Positions 37,501 through 49,262 of a DNA stretch of 64,000 nt are shown in pieces. Below the pieces are notes generated by a model that did not search any database, was not told the origin of the DNA, and saw only the letters and a program-made list of their open reading frames with translations. Made by a program: the position numbers and the translations under genes. Source of the DNA: Vanilla planifolia (Eukaryota; Streptophyta; Magnoliopsida; Asparagales; Orchidaceae); contig CM043869.1 of NCBI GenBank assembly GCA_023846275.1, positions 32,804,737 through 32,868,736 on the forward strand, given 5' to 3'. Each line of letters opens with the position of its first letter. Positions within the stretch are counted from its first letter, which is position 1.

Positions 37501-39640
37501 TAGTCACATGGTAAGAGATTCTAGTATAGTTTCATACTACTTAATAAGAAGATAATTATTTGCATATAGAGCTTGAATAAGATAGCCAAACATGTGATAA
37601 AAGACTTCAATGTGTTACATTCCAGAGTGTGTGGTGCAAAGTGTATGTGATTAACATTACAAGTTGTGAAATGTCAGATCATGTGATGGAGATAAGATTA
37701 CCCTATTAACATCCTCATGGTTTAATGGAATATCAAATTGCTAATGAAATAATATGCATCCAAATAATTGCATCATAATCTCATACATTAGTTTAGTTTA
37801 ATAGATTAAGATACATCTGATGAGAGTTTATACTTGATGTTAATTATACTTTACTATACAAACTATTATATTTCCTTGATATTATTATTTATTATTTTTG
37901 CAATATGATTCAAGGATTCCCTATTTAGTTCTCTGGCTCACTCCCCTTTACATTTTTTTGGTCCAAGAAGTTAGGAGTTGCTTTGGAGTAGAAGTTAAGA
38001 ACATCAAATTAGGTACATCTAATGCATATTTTTTTACCTTCATTTTTTGATTATTAATAGTAGAATTTTCATTTCATTTATGGTTATCATTTTGTACATA
38101 TTGATAAAGATTGGATTATATATGTATGTTATATGTTGATGTTAGATATTTGCATCTTATATTATTTTTGTTGGATATCGAATTATAGATTTTTATTTCT
38201 ATACATAGTTTCTTATATTGGATTGTAGTTCTAGGCTATTTGTGAGATCTTGTTATATTGGCATTGTGAATAGTATGATTTTTTGTAAGTTTCTTTGGTG
38301 CCATATATAGTTAGTGTATATTAATGAACCATAAGGTGAACTAGTTTTTAAATCAATTGGGCAACCAATTGATGAAGGTGCATGGTTCATTTTGGGTAGT
38401 ACACTGCAAGCATGATGATCACATTGATGTATCATGACTTCCACCTTCAATGTCAAGATCAGGGAGTAAAAGGTTAGTAAGCTAGATGCATTTATTATTT
38501 ATATGTTTTGTTGCATTGTAGGTTAAAACCAAAATCTACTAAAAAGGATGGATGTGACAAATATGTTATGTTATGTACTAATTAATCAATAGATTGTCTT
38601 ATTTAGTTGCTCATCCAACTATAGTTACTTATATATAAGTAGGGATAGTACTATTACAACACATATATCAGATTGTTAAATTAATGCATGGTATGTTTAT
38701 TATACTTTGCACTTGTATGACACTCTTATTAGGTTATTATGATCAAGTTATGGTTCTATGCATATATATTATGGATCATACTAGTGTGAAAGTTGAATTA
38801 GACTACTTTGATTAGTTGTTGAACATTTCATGTCATCATTCTAATAAGAAGAATTGATTAGACTTATACATTAAGTTCCCATATTATTTAATTAAGACCC
38901 TATACAATTCATTGTCCAACCAGCATTATTTATGGGTCATGCAATCTAATATGGGTTATTATACCACTTTATGATATAAAGATAGAAATATTAATGAGTT
39001 ATTGATCATGCAAGTATGAAATCAGACTTAAATTAGTACTATATTATTGAGCATGCTAAGTACAAATCATTTATCCAATCCTTAGTTTGACCCAGTGACT
39101 ATTATAGACTATACTGGTATGACATAGAGATCAAATTTGTACAATAAGTGTTATTTTGTGGTCCAACAAAATAATGTGTAAGGTGATGATAGCAAAAAAA
39201 ATAAAATAATTTGTTACAACATGATTAGTAAAGCTATTAAAAAACACTTTTATAATAAAAATAGAATTACAATTGATAATAATTAATGTGTCTTTTATAA
39301 GAAAATGAGGAAGATCAATAAAGAAAAAAGAAAAGTGATAGAAGATGCTTCATGGAATTATTAAGTAAGAAAATTAAATTATTATATTATAAGAGGTTTG
39401 TGTAAAGTCCTCATTTGTTATTATGGATTGTATGATAATATGAGCATTTACATAGTATAAAATTTCTTACATATGTTCTTATTTCATTATAAAATTTTAT
39501 GATTATTATAAAGCTACACATGCATAGATATATAATCTATATGCTATCATAAATCAAAACATTATGATAAGATAAAATAAAATAAAAAATGAAAAGAAAA
39601 AATGTTAGTATAACTTGAGAAAGAGTATGACCCAATTTGA
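34531..39640. other. A+T-rich DNA, no gene recognised
   Basis: Five kilobases with no domain-bearing frame. Between 37,430 and 37,620 two stretches of about 85 bases look weakly related: 'agataaggagataacattttgcat' has a counterpart at 'taataagaagataattatttgcat'. The rest shows nothing definable. Confidence 0.5.
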
Positions 39641-39927
39641 AAATAACCTAGTAGGTGTGATATAGGTGTTGTGGTACTTAAAGGTGGGCTATAGAGCATG
39701 TAGAGCCCTCAACTTCGTGCAGATGAGATACATCACTCTTAGGTGCGATTGGCACTCAGGAATAGGGCTTTGATATTTTAAGCACCTAATGTTAGCATTG
39801 AGGGCATGACTTAGTGATAATGATATATTTTACTCTATGATGCCATTGAACTCAAAGCTGGGGCTATAGCATTTCATAGCACTAGGCTTGTGATTATATC
39901 TCATAGCACTAGGCTTGTGATGATGAG
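39641..39927. other. Slightly G+C-richer patch with a 27-bp tandem duplication
   Basis: The patch is richer in G than its neighbours. Within it a 20-base string starting 'tcatagcactagg' occurs at 39,874 and again at 39,901, a period of 27. No coding content is recognised. It may be a scrap of LTR or internal element DNA. Confidence 0.55.
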
Positions 39928-42195
39928 ATATAATATAAGATTTTTTAGTATTAAGATAATGGTCATTAAGGAGTCTAGCTCTAAAAAATAAATATATGAC
40001 AAGAAAAAATAGATAAAAAAATAAAATTGAATACAAAAAGAAATGTGAAATAAAAATATTATATAATGATTATGATGAGGTACCTCCATTTACAATACAT
40101 AGTAGGATGCTAACTCTCATAAAGCTTGTAATTATTAAACAACAACATAAGACCCTAAGTGAGATTTTATTATATTTAATGAATGTAAGCGATATTATAT
40201 GCATGTGAGGATATTTGTATCTTATTATCAGGATTTTATATTAATATTGGTTTGTAAAGTTTCTCATTTTAAGATAGTTTTTTTTATTGTGCATTACTAT
40301 TTTTGTTGATATGTTTTGAGATTATCATGATTTTTACATCACCCTAACTTGATTTTATTAGCACATGTTCTCATTTTTTAGTAAAAACCCTTATTAACCC
40401 AATAATTTTTTATTGTAAATGTAATACATTGGGTTGTGTAGATTTGTATTGAGTGAGTAATAATAAAAAATATAAGAGAAGATTTAAATATTTTTTTTCA
40501 GATGAATATCATTAAGAATGTGACACATACAAGGGGTGAATCATTGTTTAATTAGTTTTTGTTATGTTAAAAAATAAAATATGAACAAAAAATAAAATCA
40601 TGGTAATCAAAATTTGATAACAAATAAAAATATCATTATTTTATGTGTTTTACTTTTTAAAATAATTTATTATTTTAAAATTAAAATATATTTATATTTA
40701 AAATTTAAGATTAAATTTAAATTTATTTGTATAAGATTTTCATTTTATTTTTAAGTCATTTAAAATTATTTTAAAATTATTATATTATAAAAGATTATTT
40801 TGTAAAATTTTAAGATTATTTGAATCAAGAATAATTCACTATGAAATTACTAAACTTTGAATTTAAAATTTTTATAATTTTTATGTATAAATAATATCAT
40901 TTGAAATGAATGAATAAATTTTTAAATAAAAAAAGTTTAAATAAAATACTCTCTCTAGGCTTAGCTTTTGAAGTCAACCATTTTTTTTTATTTTTACCCT
41001 CTCTTTTGCTCTCTCTTTTATTCTCTCTCCATATCACTTTCTATCTGACATCATTTTAATATCAATCTTAATAACTTTAAGATTAAAATAATCAAAGTTT
41101 AAATATAATTAGAGGATACTAACAATCTAATCAAGTTAGAAATAATGATAAAAATTAATCCATTTTTTCTTTTCTGTTTAAATTATCTATTTATTCATAT
41201 CTAAAATAAAAATTATTATGTCTCAGAAATCAAACAGATAAAATTTCTCCTAAAATTGTTCATGTTTTTTATATAAGTCAATAATTATAATAATATCAAT
41301 AAATATAATCTCAATATAGTCAAACCCATAATGAAACAACATAACCAAATATTTCATCTCCAAAAGATATCATAATCATCAATGTTGTATGATATAACAA
41401 AATCCAAAATTTTATCATCAATTCATGAAATATTAGATGGAATCTATAGGACTAGCTGAACTTATCAAGGATACAAATATAAAGACATACATCAATACAT
41501 CACCTCAAATATAACCATTCACATATCCTTTAAAATACAAAAATAAAAATATCATAATCAAACTTATGTGTAAATAAAGTTTCACATCTCTTAATGCCAT
41601 AGGATTTTGATCTATAATATAATTGTATAATGACTTTAAAAGCCCAGTAAGTAAATTTACATGTAAAAAATAAGATGAGATAAAATATGATAAAAAGATA
41701 AATTATTAAAAATACCAATAAATGATCTTAAACAAATTCTTGTGATCATCATCTAGAAATATATATATATAAAATGAATTAGCATAAACATAATATCAAG
41801 ATATAAAAAAAGATGTATACGCATGTAAAAGCATGTTATCAAATTATAGAATTATATAAAATAATCAATACATAAAAAGATGCATAATTATATTTATGAT
41901 ATGTACACATTTCTCTTTCTATTATAATCCATTTTATCTATCTAAAATCTAATCTCTTTAGATATTTTTAAACTATTTTGATTATAGTATTTTCTTAGCT
42001 TCTTTATCCTAATATTCTTTGTCATTTATTTAATAGCACTCATACTTTTTATCAAGGCTCAAGTATTTACCAAATAATCATTATTCCAATGTCATGAGAT
42101 CTCATCTCATATAAATCATATATATATCAAGTACATAGTATGTAGATCTTATATCATAATATCTGACATTGTATCATAGCATATAGACCCAACTT
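39928..42195. other. A+T-rich DNA, nothing recognised
   Basis: No gene or clear repeat could be supported. Poly(A/T)-rich runs occur around 40,620-40,930. Confidence 0.5.
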
Positions 42196-42201
42196 ACACG
42201 T

Positions 42202-42797
42202 ACATCATATCATGTCTATCTCATAACAAATCTCATCTATAGACAATAAGATTACATAATAAGTAGCTCATCATATGTTATATCTACATTATAGTAGATC
42301 TCATCTCAAACTACTAGATCACATAGTAAACAGCTCATCATATATCATAATAAATCTGATCTCTAACTATAAGATAAATAATAAATAACACATCATATAT
42401 CATATCTACATTATAGTATATCTCATTTCTAACTGTGAGATCACATAATAAGTAGTCATCATATATTATATCCATATTATAATAGATTTCATCTCTAACT
42501 ACAAGATTACATGATAAGTATTTTATCATATATCATATATATATTATAATAGATCTCATCTTCAGCTACAATATCACATAACAAATAGCTCATTATATAT
42601 CATATCTATATCATAGTGAATCTCAACTCTAACTATAAGATATACAGTAAAAAACTCATTATATTTGTATCATAATGGATCTCATCTCTAACTATAAGAC
42701 CATATAACTATTAACTCATCATATATCATATTTATATCATAATAGATTTCATCTCTAACTACAAGATTACATAGCAAGTAGCTCATCATATGTCATG
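42202..42797. repeat. Minisatellite, 67-bp unit, about nine copies
   Basis: Unit starts can be placed near 42,202, 42,265, 42,332, 42,388, 42,454, 42,520, 42,587, 42,653 and 42,713, with a partial copy at 42,780. Most units are 66-67 bp, with two shorter ones (56 and 60 bp). Each unit runs 'agctcatcatatatcat', 'atagatctcatctctaact', 'acaagatcacataataagt'. Divergence between units is moderate. A short minus-strand open frame across it simply reads the repeat and is not a credible gene. Confidence 0.95.
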
Positions 42798-45350
42798 TGG
42801 GGTGTGATGTTATTGGTACCATATCATAGTACATCACCTTATCTCCACTTATAATATTAGTAGAATATGAAAATTGAAATTAATATTGTTGGACAAATAT
42901 CATCATTCTTATCTTTACTTATTCTAGTCATAATATCCATGATACATCAATATCATCATTGGTAAAATTATCATAACAAAACTTATATAACCTAAATCAT
43001 ATTTGGTACTCATATAATCACATGTCATAAGTATTTATTTTTTATTTTATTCTTTTTAATTCTCATTTCTCATCTTTTTTTCTTATTCTCTTTCTTATTT
43101 TTTTCACATTCTATATCACTGGTATCAATTATTTCATATCTTTATGTTTATTTTTTTTATCATGCAACATGTGATAATGATATAAAATATGGTACAAAAA
43201 AATGATTATATGTCACAATATTAAATACTAAATAATCATAACAAAATAGCATACTTATATTATAGTTATTTAAAATTTATCTACCTACTTTTCTTGGAAA
43301 ACTTTTTGTACTAATTTTTCTTTTTCTTTAACTTCCTATAAATAAATGATTAAGCACCTAATTAAAAATAGTTATAATTCTATGATTGAGTATACTAATT
43401 CAAATAATATTCATAAAGCTATGAATTCAATATTACCTATTTAAACTTCATTTTTAATTCAATTGAGCAATCTAGTAGCCTTACATTATTTTGTAGAAAA
43501 GCTTCTTTTTATAATAAAAATTTTCTATTATTGGTTAACAATATTTAAGCATCATCTAATTCCTTTTCATGTGCGTTAAAGATAAAGAAATACATAATAG
43601 TTCATTGATTCTCCATTCTTTATATCTAAATCTACAAGCACAAGACTTCATCATAATTACTAGGGCTTGGATTTGCAAAAATATCACTTACCTATCTTGA
43701 TTTGGATGCAAAACCCTAAAATTAAATTTCTTTTAACTCCTCTCAAAGAAATTAAGATTAAATTAGGTAGAAATTGAACTCAATTATCAAATTTCACTCT
43801 TATTTTTTATGAGTTAATTGTGACTATGTTCTCCCATCAAATCAAAGAGGGATGAAATAGCAATAGCAACTTGCTGGTCCTTAATCTCAATTGTAATAAT
43901 TTTGCATGACTACATGACAGTGAGGTGACAAGAACCACAAACGAGGGGGTTGACTATAAGAAGTTGTGTTTTCCTATCAATTTTGCTAACTATATTACCA
44001 AAGCTTTTTAAATCACTTAATGATGAGACAACGAGGAGTGAAGTAGCAGAATCGATTGACTACATTTGTGAGGGAGAGATGAAGTGTTTCGAGAGAAAGA
44101 GGAGATTAGGTTTTTTCACTTATTATATTAGTTTTTTTCATAAAATATATATATGATTAATAACACTATTTTTAATAAAATTGTATTAAATCCAAACGAA
44201 CTCTAATTACGATGAAATAAATGTCAATGAGCTTATCTTAACGAGCTCAATCCATTGGCATATCTATTTTATAAATCTAGCTTGGTAAATATATATTTTA
44301 TGAAAGAATATTTAAAATTATTATTTTAATCAAATTTATCACAAATCAAAATATCAATTCCATTTATCAAATCACGTAGAACTATTTAAAATTAATGTTA
44401 GAAAAATTGAGTCATTATATCCTACCCACTTAAGAAATATTTAGTCCCAAAATTTAAAATAAATCGAATATATAATTATGAGTTTCTTTTACTACACATT
44501 TAAATATGCATTAATTATACTATTATAATATTTTTTTAAATAAAGTCTTGATCTTTCCTAAGTGATTGAAATATGAATGTAATTGATATGAGTATTTAGT
44601 TACTCTTTGCAAGCAAATCTAATTTATAGGAATCATAGGCTTAGATGCTTTACTTCAACAATAATTGAATGACACACTTTATATAGTAAATAATCAAATG
44701 ATGCTTCTCCCAAGCAATGAAGGAGGAAACATTCAAAGAAATAACTTCAAGGTAGAGAATGGGCAACATAATCAAGTCTTCTATTTCCACAATTTTTGTA
44801 TAAGCCAAGCTCTTCTCTCCATACCCAAGAATTAGCAATTTAGAAAATAATGGTTAGTAATGTAAACATCTAAAATTTTTCTCTTTTATATTCTCACTCT
44901 TCTTAAAAATTATTTTTATTACCTCTTTATGTATTTAATTCATTAAGCATCTCAATTTTCATTTAAATAGCTAAACTTAACAAAGATTTTAATAACTCTA
45001 TATTAATCTCAAATCATCTAAATTAATTCAATCAAATGAAATTAGACATTTATATGCCCAAATAAGATTTAAATCTATTATTAAAATTTCTTATTGGCTA
45101 AAATGATATAATCAATATGTAATTGTTGTAAGCAATTTATAAATAAATACAAGATATCTCAATTTCTCTATTTTTCTTAATCAAATATTTCCTTTAAAAG
45201 GTCATTCTATGTAAAATTTCACTCTCTTCTAAATTTATATATTACTTCATTGATAATTTTTTTTAATTATTATTAGGTCATCCTTCTATTTGATGAGTCA
45301 AATCTTAATTATTTAGCATGATATTCTAATGAATTTATTTAGTATGAATC
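42798..45350. other. A+T-rich DNA, no gene recognised
   Basis: A somewhat richer patch lies at 43,640-44,110, with short frames on the plus strand but no known domain. It could be noncoding element sequence. Nothing else can be supported. Confidence 0.45.
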
Positions 45351-45359
45351 AGATGTAAA

Positions 45360-45690
45360 TTTTTTTTACATATGTTACCGATCAAAAGTGGCCTAAGCCT
45401 ACAAAATGGACCCCACTACGAGCGTTTAAATGCAAAGTCAGCTAATAGGAGCTTAAGTAATGGCTTGGGTAGGGGTATTCCCCTTTCCCAAACCATTTCA
45501 AATGAACATGCATTTTTGCCACCCAATCCGCAAGGGCATTGCCTTCCCTCAAAACATGTGTGAGGTGAAAAGCAAGTAGCTTCCTCACAAAGTGGAGAGC
45601 ATCAGAAACAATACCCCCCTCCAAGGGACAGTGAACTTGTTGCATCCCCTCATGTAATGCATAGGTAGAGTCAGTCTAGATGTAGTTTTT
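45360..45690 (-). mobile_element. LINE 3' end: RNase H (RVT_3 type) fragment
   Basis: On the minus strand 'TDSTYAL' (45,656-45,676) and, about 30 codons later, 'HVLREGNALADWVAKM' (near 45,514-45,561) match the second half of the plant RVT_3 RNase H domain, where 'E.DS..a' is followed by 'H..REGN..AD.LA'. This domain sits at the C-terminus of many plant L1-type LINEs. The frame is open from about 45,683 to 45,442, with a stop where the Glu of the 'E.DS' motif is expected. Only the last 80 or so residues are present. An A8 run on the minus strand (45,361-45,368) could be the remains of the poly(A) tail. A host RNase H-like gene fragment is the alternative. Confidence 0.65.
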
Positions 45691-46015
45691 TAATGAACAA
45701 ATCATGCATCTTAAAAGATGGTGAATTAATGATCTTCAAAGTACCTTAGAGTGTTCAACAAGGTCTAAAGATTAAAGACATGTATCAAGCTTTGATAAGG
45801 TTTTTTTTAAAATAATATTAAATTATTGATTTTAAGTACAAATTATTCAATCATCTTATTGATTTAATAAACAAATAAGATTCAATTTTTTAATCCATAA
45901 CCCTTTCTTGGTTAAATTCTATCCTTATCAAATTTTATGTTAGTTTGTTTGTCAAATCTTGATTAAATTAAAAAATTAATTTTGTTAAATTTTTAATAAT
46001 TAAAATAAAAATTTA
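45691..46015. other. A+T-rich DNA between LINE end and LTR-like remnant
   Basis: No reverse transcriptase sequence of the LINE could be found upstream of the RNase H fragment; the protein-like signal stops near 45,690. Confidence 0.5.
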
Positions 46016-46019
46016 CTAC

Positions 46020-47400
46020 CACACCCCAACTTGTGCACAAGTTCAATGCTCTCTAGCTAGACAAGCCTAACCAGGCAAGAACTCATAAGCCTCGGGTCAG
46101 GAAAATCATGTCACGCCTCGTTTTGTCTTATAGCGAATCCTAAATCAGATGAGGTAAGGTACTGAATTGAGTAGGGTAGCACTCAAACTTATATGTATGT
46201 GTCAACCCATATAAAATTGTATGTTACGAGTATGCCCAAGGGATGAATTCTTGAGTGCATAAGGGGGGAGCCAGCCTTATTTTGGTTTTGCATAATACTT
46301 CCATGTGAATAATTATAAAGTCCAAATTCTTAGTTTTCCTACAATGTGGGACTAAATCCCTTGTGTCTACTTGCATCCAAAATCAGGAGCACTAAGCACC
46401 ATCTGATTGCACATATTCATAACCTCACGGTGGAGATTGCCTTTGCCTATAAGCAATGATCTTATCAATCCAACCATCTATTTCATAAGTTGATCAAATG
46501 GTTACTGCTTCAATCTTTGTAACTGATTGATCCATTTGATGGTCATGATATTGTCTGACTTCATCAGATGCCTATTTTTATTTCTAATATTTAACATAAT
46601 ATATCTTTGATCTGATGGCCCAAGTCTTTCTTGTTTGAATCCTATAATCCATATCTAATCCTAATTTTACTATTATTAAATCAAATGATCCAGATCTCAT
46701 ATGACATGATTGGGTGACCAACATCAAGTTCGCTTTGATCAAACCGTCCATTACTCATCCACTAATTTAGCATTAGATCTAACTGTCAGTATCGAATTCA
46801 ATTGGATCCAAAGACCCTAATTCATCCCACCTAATGACAAATTATTTAGTCATTGCATTAGATTTTTTTGAAAAATTATTTTAACATGTTTTTGAGCTAT
46901 TTGACAATAGCTTTTCAAATAACTTTATGTACTTTCTAACTACTATAATCAAATTTTTTTCTATAAATACCTAACGATTGTAAATAAAATAACTAATAAA
47001 TGTGAATCAATCTTTGAGATCTCAACAGAGCACTACTCCATATTCTACTGATAGTAATTACGACTTCTCCTTCTCAAATTATCAAAATTTTTCAACTAAG
47101 TCTTACGCATCTAATTTTTTAAATTCTCATTTCTCTTCTTAAATTTAAGTTCATTATGCCTTATTTCATTAATAAACAAGTATAGAAAGTTGTACAAATT
47201 TATCAAAAATTTTTTGTCTTACTGTATTTTTCTCTTGGGTTAGGCGGCCTGGCATTTGCGAAAGCTCAAGTTTAGTTTGATCTCATAAAAAACTGAGTTA
47301 GGGTTGAGCTCGCAAAATCCTGGGTTTTAATTGAACCCACAAAAGCTGTAGGTTAGAAGTGAACCGTAAGAAAAAACTTCAAGTTTTAACCTTTTGTTAA
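46020..47400 (+). mobile_element. LTR-like remnant (copy B)
   Basis: A G+C-richer stretch with LTR character. It has 'aattataaagtccaa' followed by 'aatgtgggactaaat' (46,341-46,355), several 'gatccatttgatgg'-like strings, and a TATA-like 'tataaatacc' at 46,962. The first two strings match those at 9,500-9,540 in the same order and spacing, so the two are probably copies of one family. No coding domain, partner repeat or definite ends were found. It would be a solo or truncated LTR, broken and old. The clade cannot be decided. Confidence 0.4.
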
Positions 47401-48055
47401 TGGTGTTTATTTTTACCTCTATTGGAGGTGGATGTAGATTCTATTTAAATTAAACTACCTAAAACTTTTGGTGTCTCATTTTAATTTTTATCTTTATTTT
47501 TTCTTATCATATTAAAAATCATATAGACATATAATTACGATTTTTTACAAATATAAAATTATTTTTAAGACCACAATTATCCTCTCTATTGTGAGATTCA
47601 CACACTAGTTTTTACTTAAATTATCAATTCAAATAAAAATAGTCTTACATTTTCTTAAATATGAATATCCATTCTAAAAATTAAAGATATCAATATTAAA
47701 TATATATTTGGACTTATGATTTTGCTTACATTATATTATCTAATACATAAACATTTCTAAATGATGAATTTGTATATATTATATTATTCAAATGAAATTA
47801 CAAAGCTAACAACATTTTTTAAATGACCACTCCCTGACTCTTTGAAGATGAATGAAACTTTACATTTTGACTTTACTTAATAATACCTTATTTGAATATT
47901 TAACGATAGAATCACAATTTTATTTATAGAAATAATTATTCGTTGTCAATAACATCTAGATTATCTTACAAGCTTACTTGTATCATTCATCTTTTTTTCT
48001 CCAAATTCTACATTGACTAATTATACAAAAGATATTTTCTTTTATCCTCTATGTA
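47401..48055. other. A+T-rich DNA, nothing recognised
   Basis: No feature could be supported here. Confidence 0.5.
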
Positions 48056-48059
48056 GTCT

Positions 48060-49031
48060 CTTTTTTTTCTTCCTAAAATTTTCTCTTTTTGATCATATTA
48101 TTTGAAGTAGTTTATTTCACATGATTATGCTTCATCACTATATAATAATTACAAAATTTTTATTTATATAATATAATATTTTTTTCACTTTGTCTAAAAG
48201 ATAAATAAATTAATCTCCTTTTTTATCTCCATTGTACTCACTATCTTTACTAATTTAAACTCAAATTCACCTCAAAAACATTCAACATCTTGTTTGAGAT
48301 CCTTGAGTAAACATAAATTACCTTCAAATGCCAAGAAAAATTCAAGAAGTTTCATATCCTTAAGCTTAACTCTTGTGACCTCTCTTTATAATTGCTAATT
48401 TTTCGTCCACCTTACTCTTTTCTCTCTTAATGTTCAAAATCATATCTTTTAATTCTCTTACGAAATGTTTTTAAAACATCAAGATTCTTTTTGTTTAGTA
48501 AGAATATAACCTTAAGTTCCTCATTTGTTAACTTTAGTCCCTTTGAATTCCTCATTATGTTATTTGTTCATAGTGTTTCTTTCCATAATCTCAGATCTTC
48601 TAAAGATCAAACCTTTCTCCATGATATCTTCTCCTATAATTGGCCAAATATCCCTACATTTAACAACTTTAGCTTGTAACAAAGAATTTAATTTAATAAT
48701 ATCATTAAGTATATTTCTATTAATTCTTCTTAACTAGTTGCATCTATCCTTTTTAAACCAAAACAATAAATCACATTTCACTAAAAGTTTCTCTAATATG
48801 GTCCTCACTATTTAAATATCTTATATTAAGTAATGAAAGCTGAAGTTGTATACTCATTTCATAAAGTATTTTAGGAGCTTCCAAAGTGATCCTTAACTTC
48901 AATATTTCATAATATAGTTCTATATCAACACCAATAGAATACCACAAATTTATATATTCAATGCAATTTGGCTTCTTTAATCTTAGCATCACTTTTAATA
49001 AATTGTTTAAAATCTTAAAATTATTCTTCAA
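48060..49031 (-). other. Unidentified decayed coding-like region
   Basis: The minus strand gives an 86-codon open frame (48,771-49,031) that looks more protein-like than its neighbours ('YSIGVDIELYYEILKLRITL'). Further down there are charged, coiled-coil-like pieces such as 'ELKDMILNIKREKSKVDEKL' near 48,405-48,465. I recognise no family. Element Gag debris is possible and would be an old, broken fossil. A degraded host gene or chance are alternatives. Confidence 0.25.
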
Positions 49032-49189
49032 AGGTATTCATTTTCCAAAATCTTACTTTAATATATTATTCTTTAAAACTCATTTCATGAAAATATTTTA
49101 GAAAAATAATTGTTGTCAATCTAAAAATTATGAATTAGTATATATTACAAGTAAATAACATAATTTAAACACCTCTTAAGTAAATCAAG

Positions 49190-49262
49190 ACTTCTTTATA
49201 AATGCAATTAATATATTGGCCAGATAAGATTATCTCATCAATGTATACAAGTAACTTAAATA
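49190..49262 (-). mobile_element. Possible Copia reverse transcriptase fossil
   Basis: The minus strand reads 'LLVYIDEIILSG', close to the Copia RT catalytic box 'LLVYVDDIILTG'. Nothing convincing of RT was found on either side, so this is a single-motif call. If real, it is a broken, old fossil. Confidence 0.35.

Noticed and set aside
42338-42529. 63-codon frame with internal protein repeats
   Set aside because: The repeats mirror the 67-bp minisatellite; 67 is not a multiple of three, so the frame is not maintained across units.
43704-43722. Telomere-like 'aaaccctaaa'
   Set aside because: Only a single unit is present, with no array.
45372-45563. 63-codon plus-strand frame
   Set aside because: It is the antisense shadow of the minus-strand RNase H fragment.
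46700-46719. 5S box C-like 'gattgggtgacc'
   Set aside because: No box A or other 5S sequence lies upstream, so the match is probably chance.
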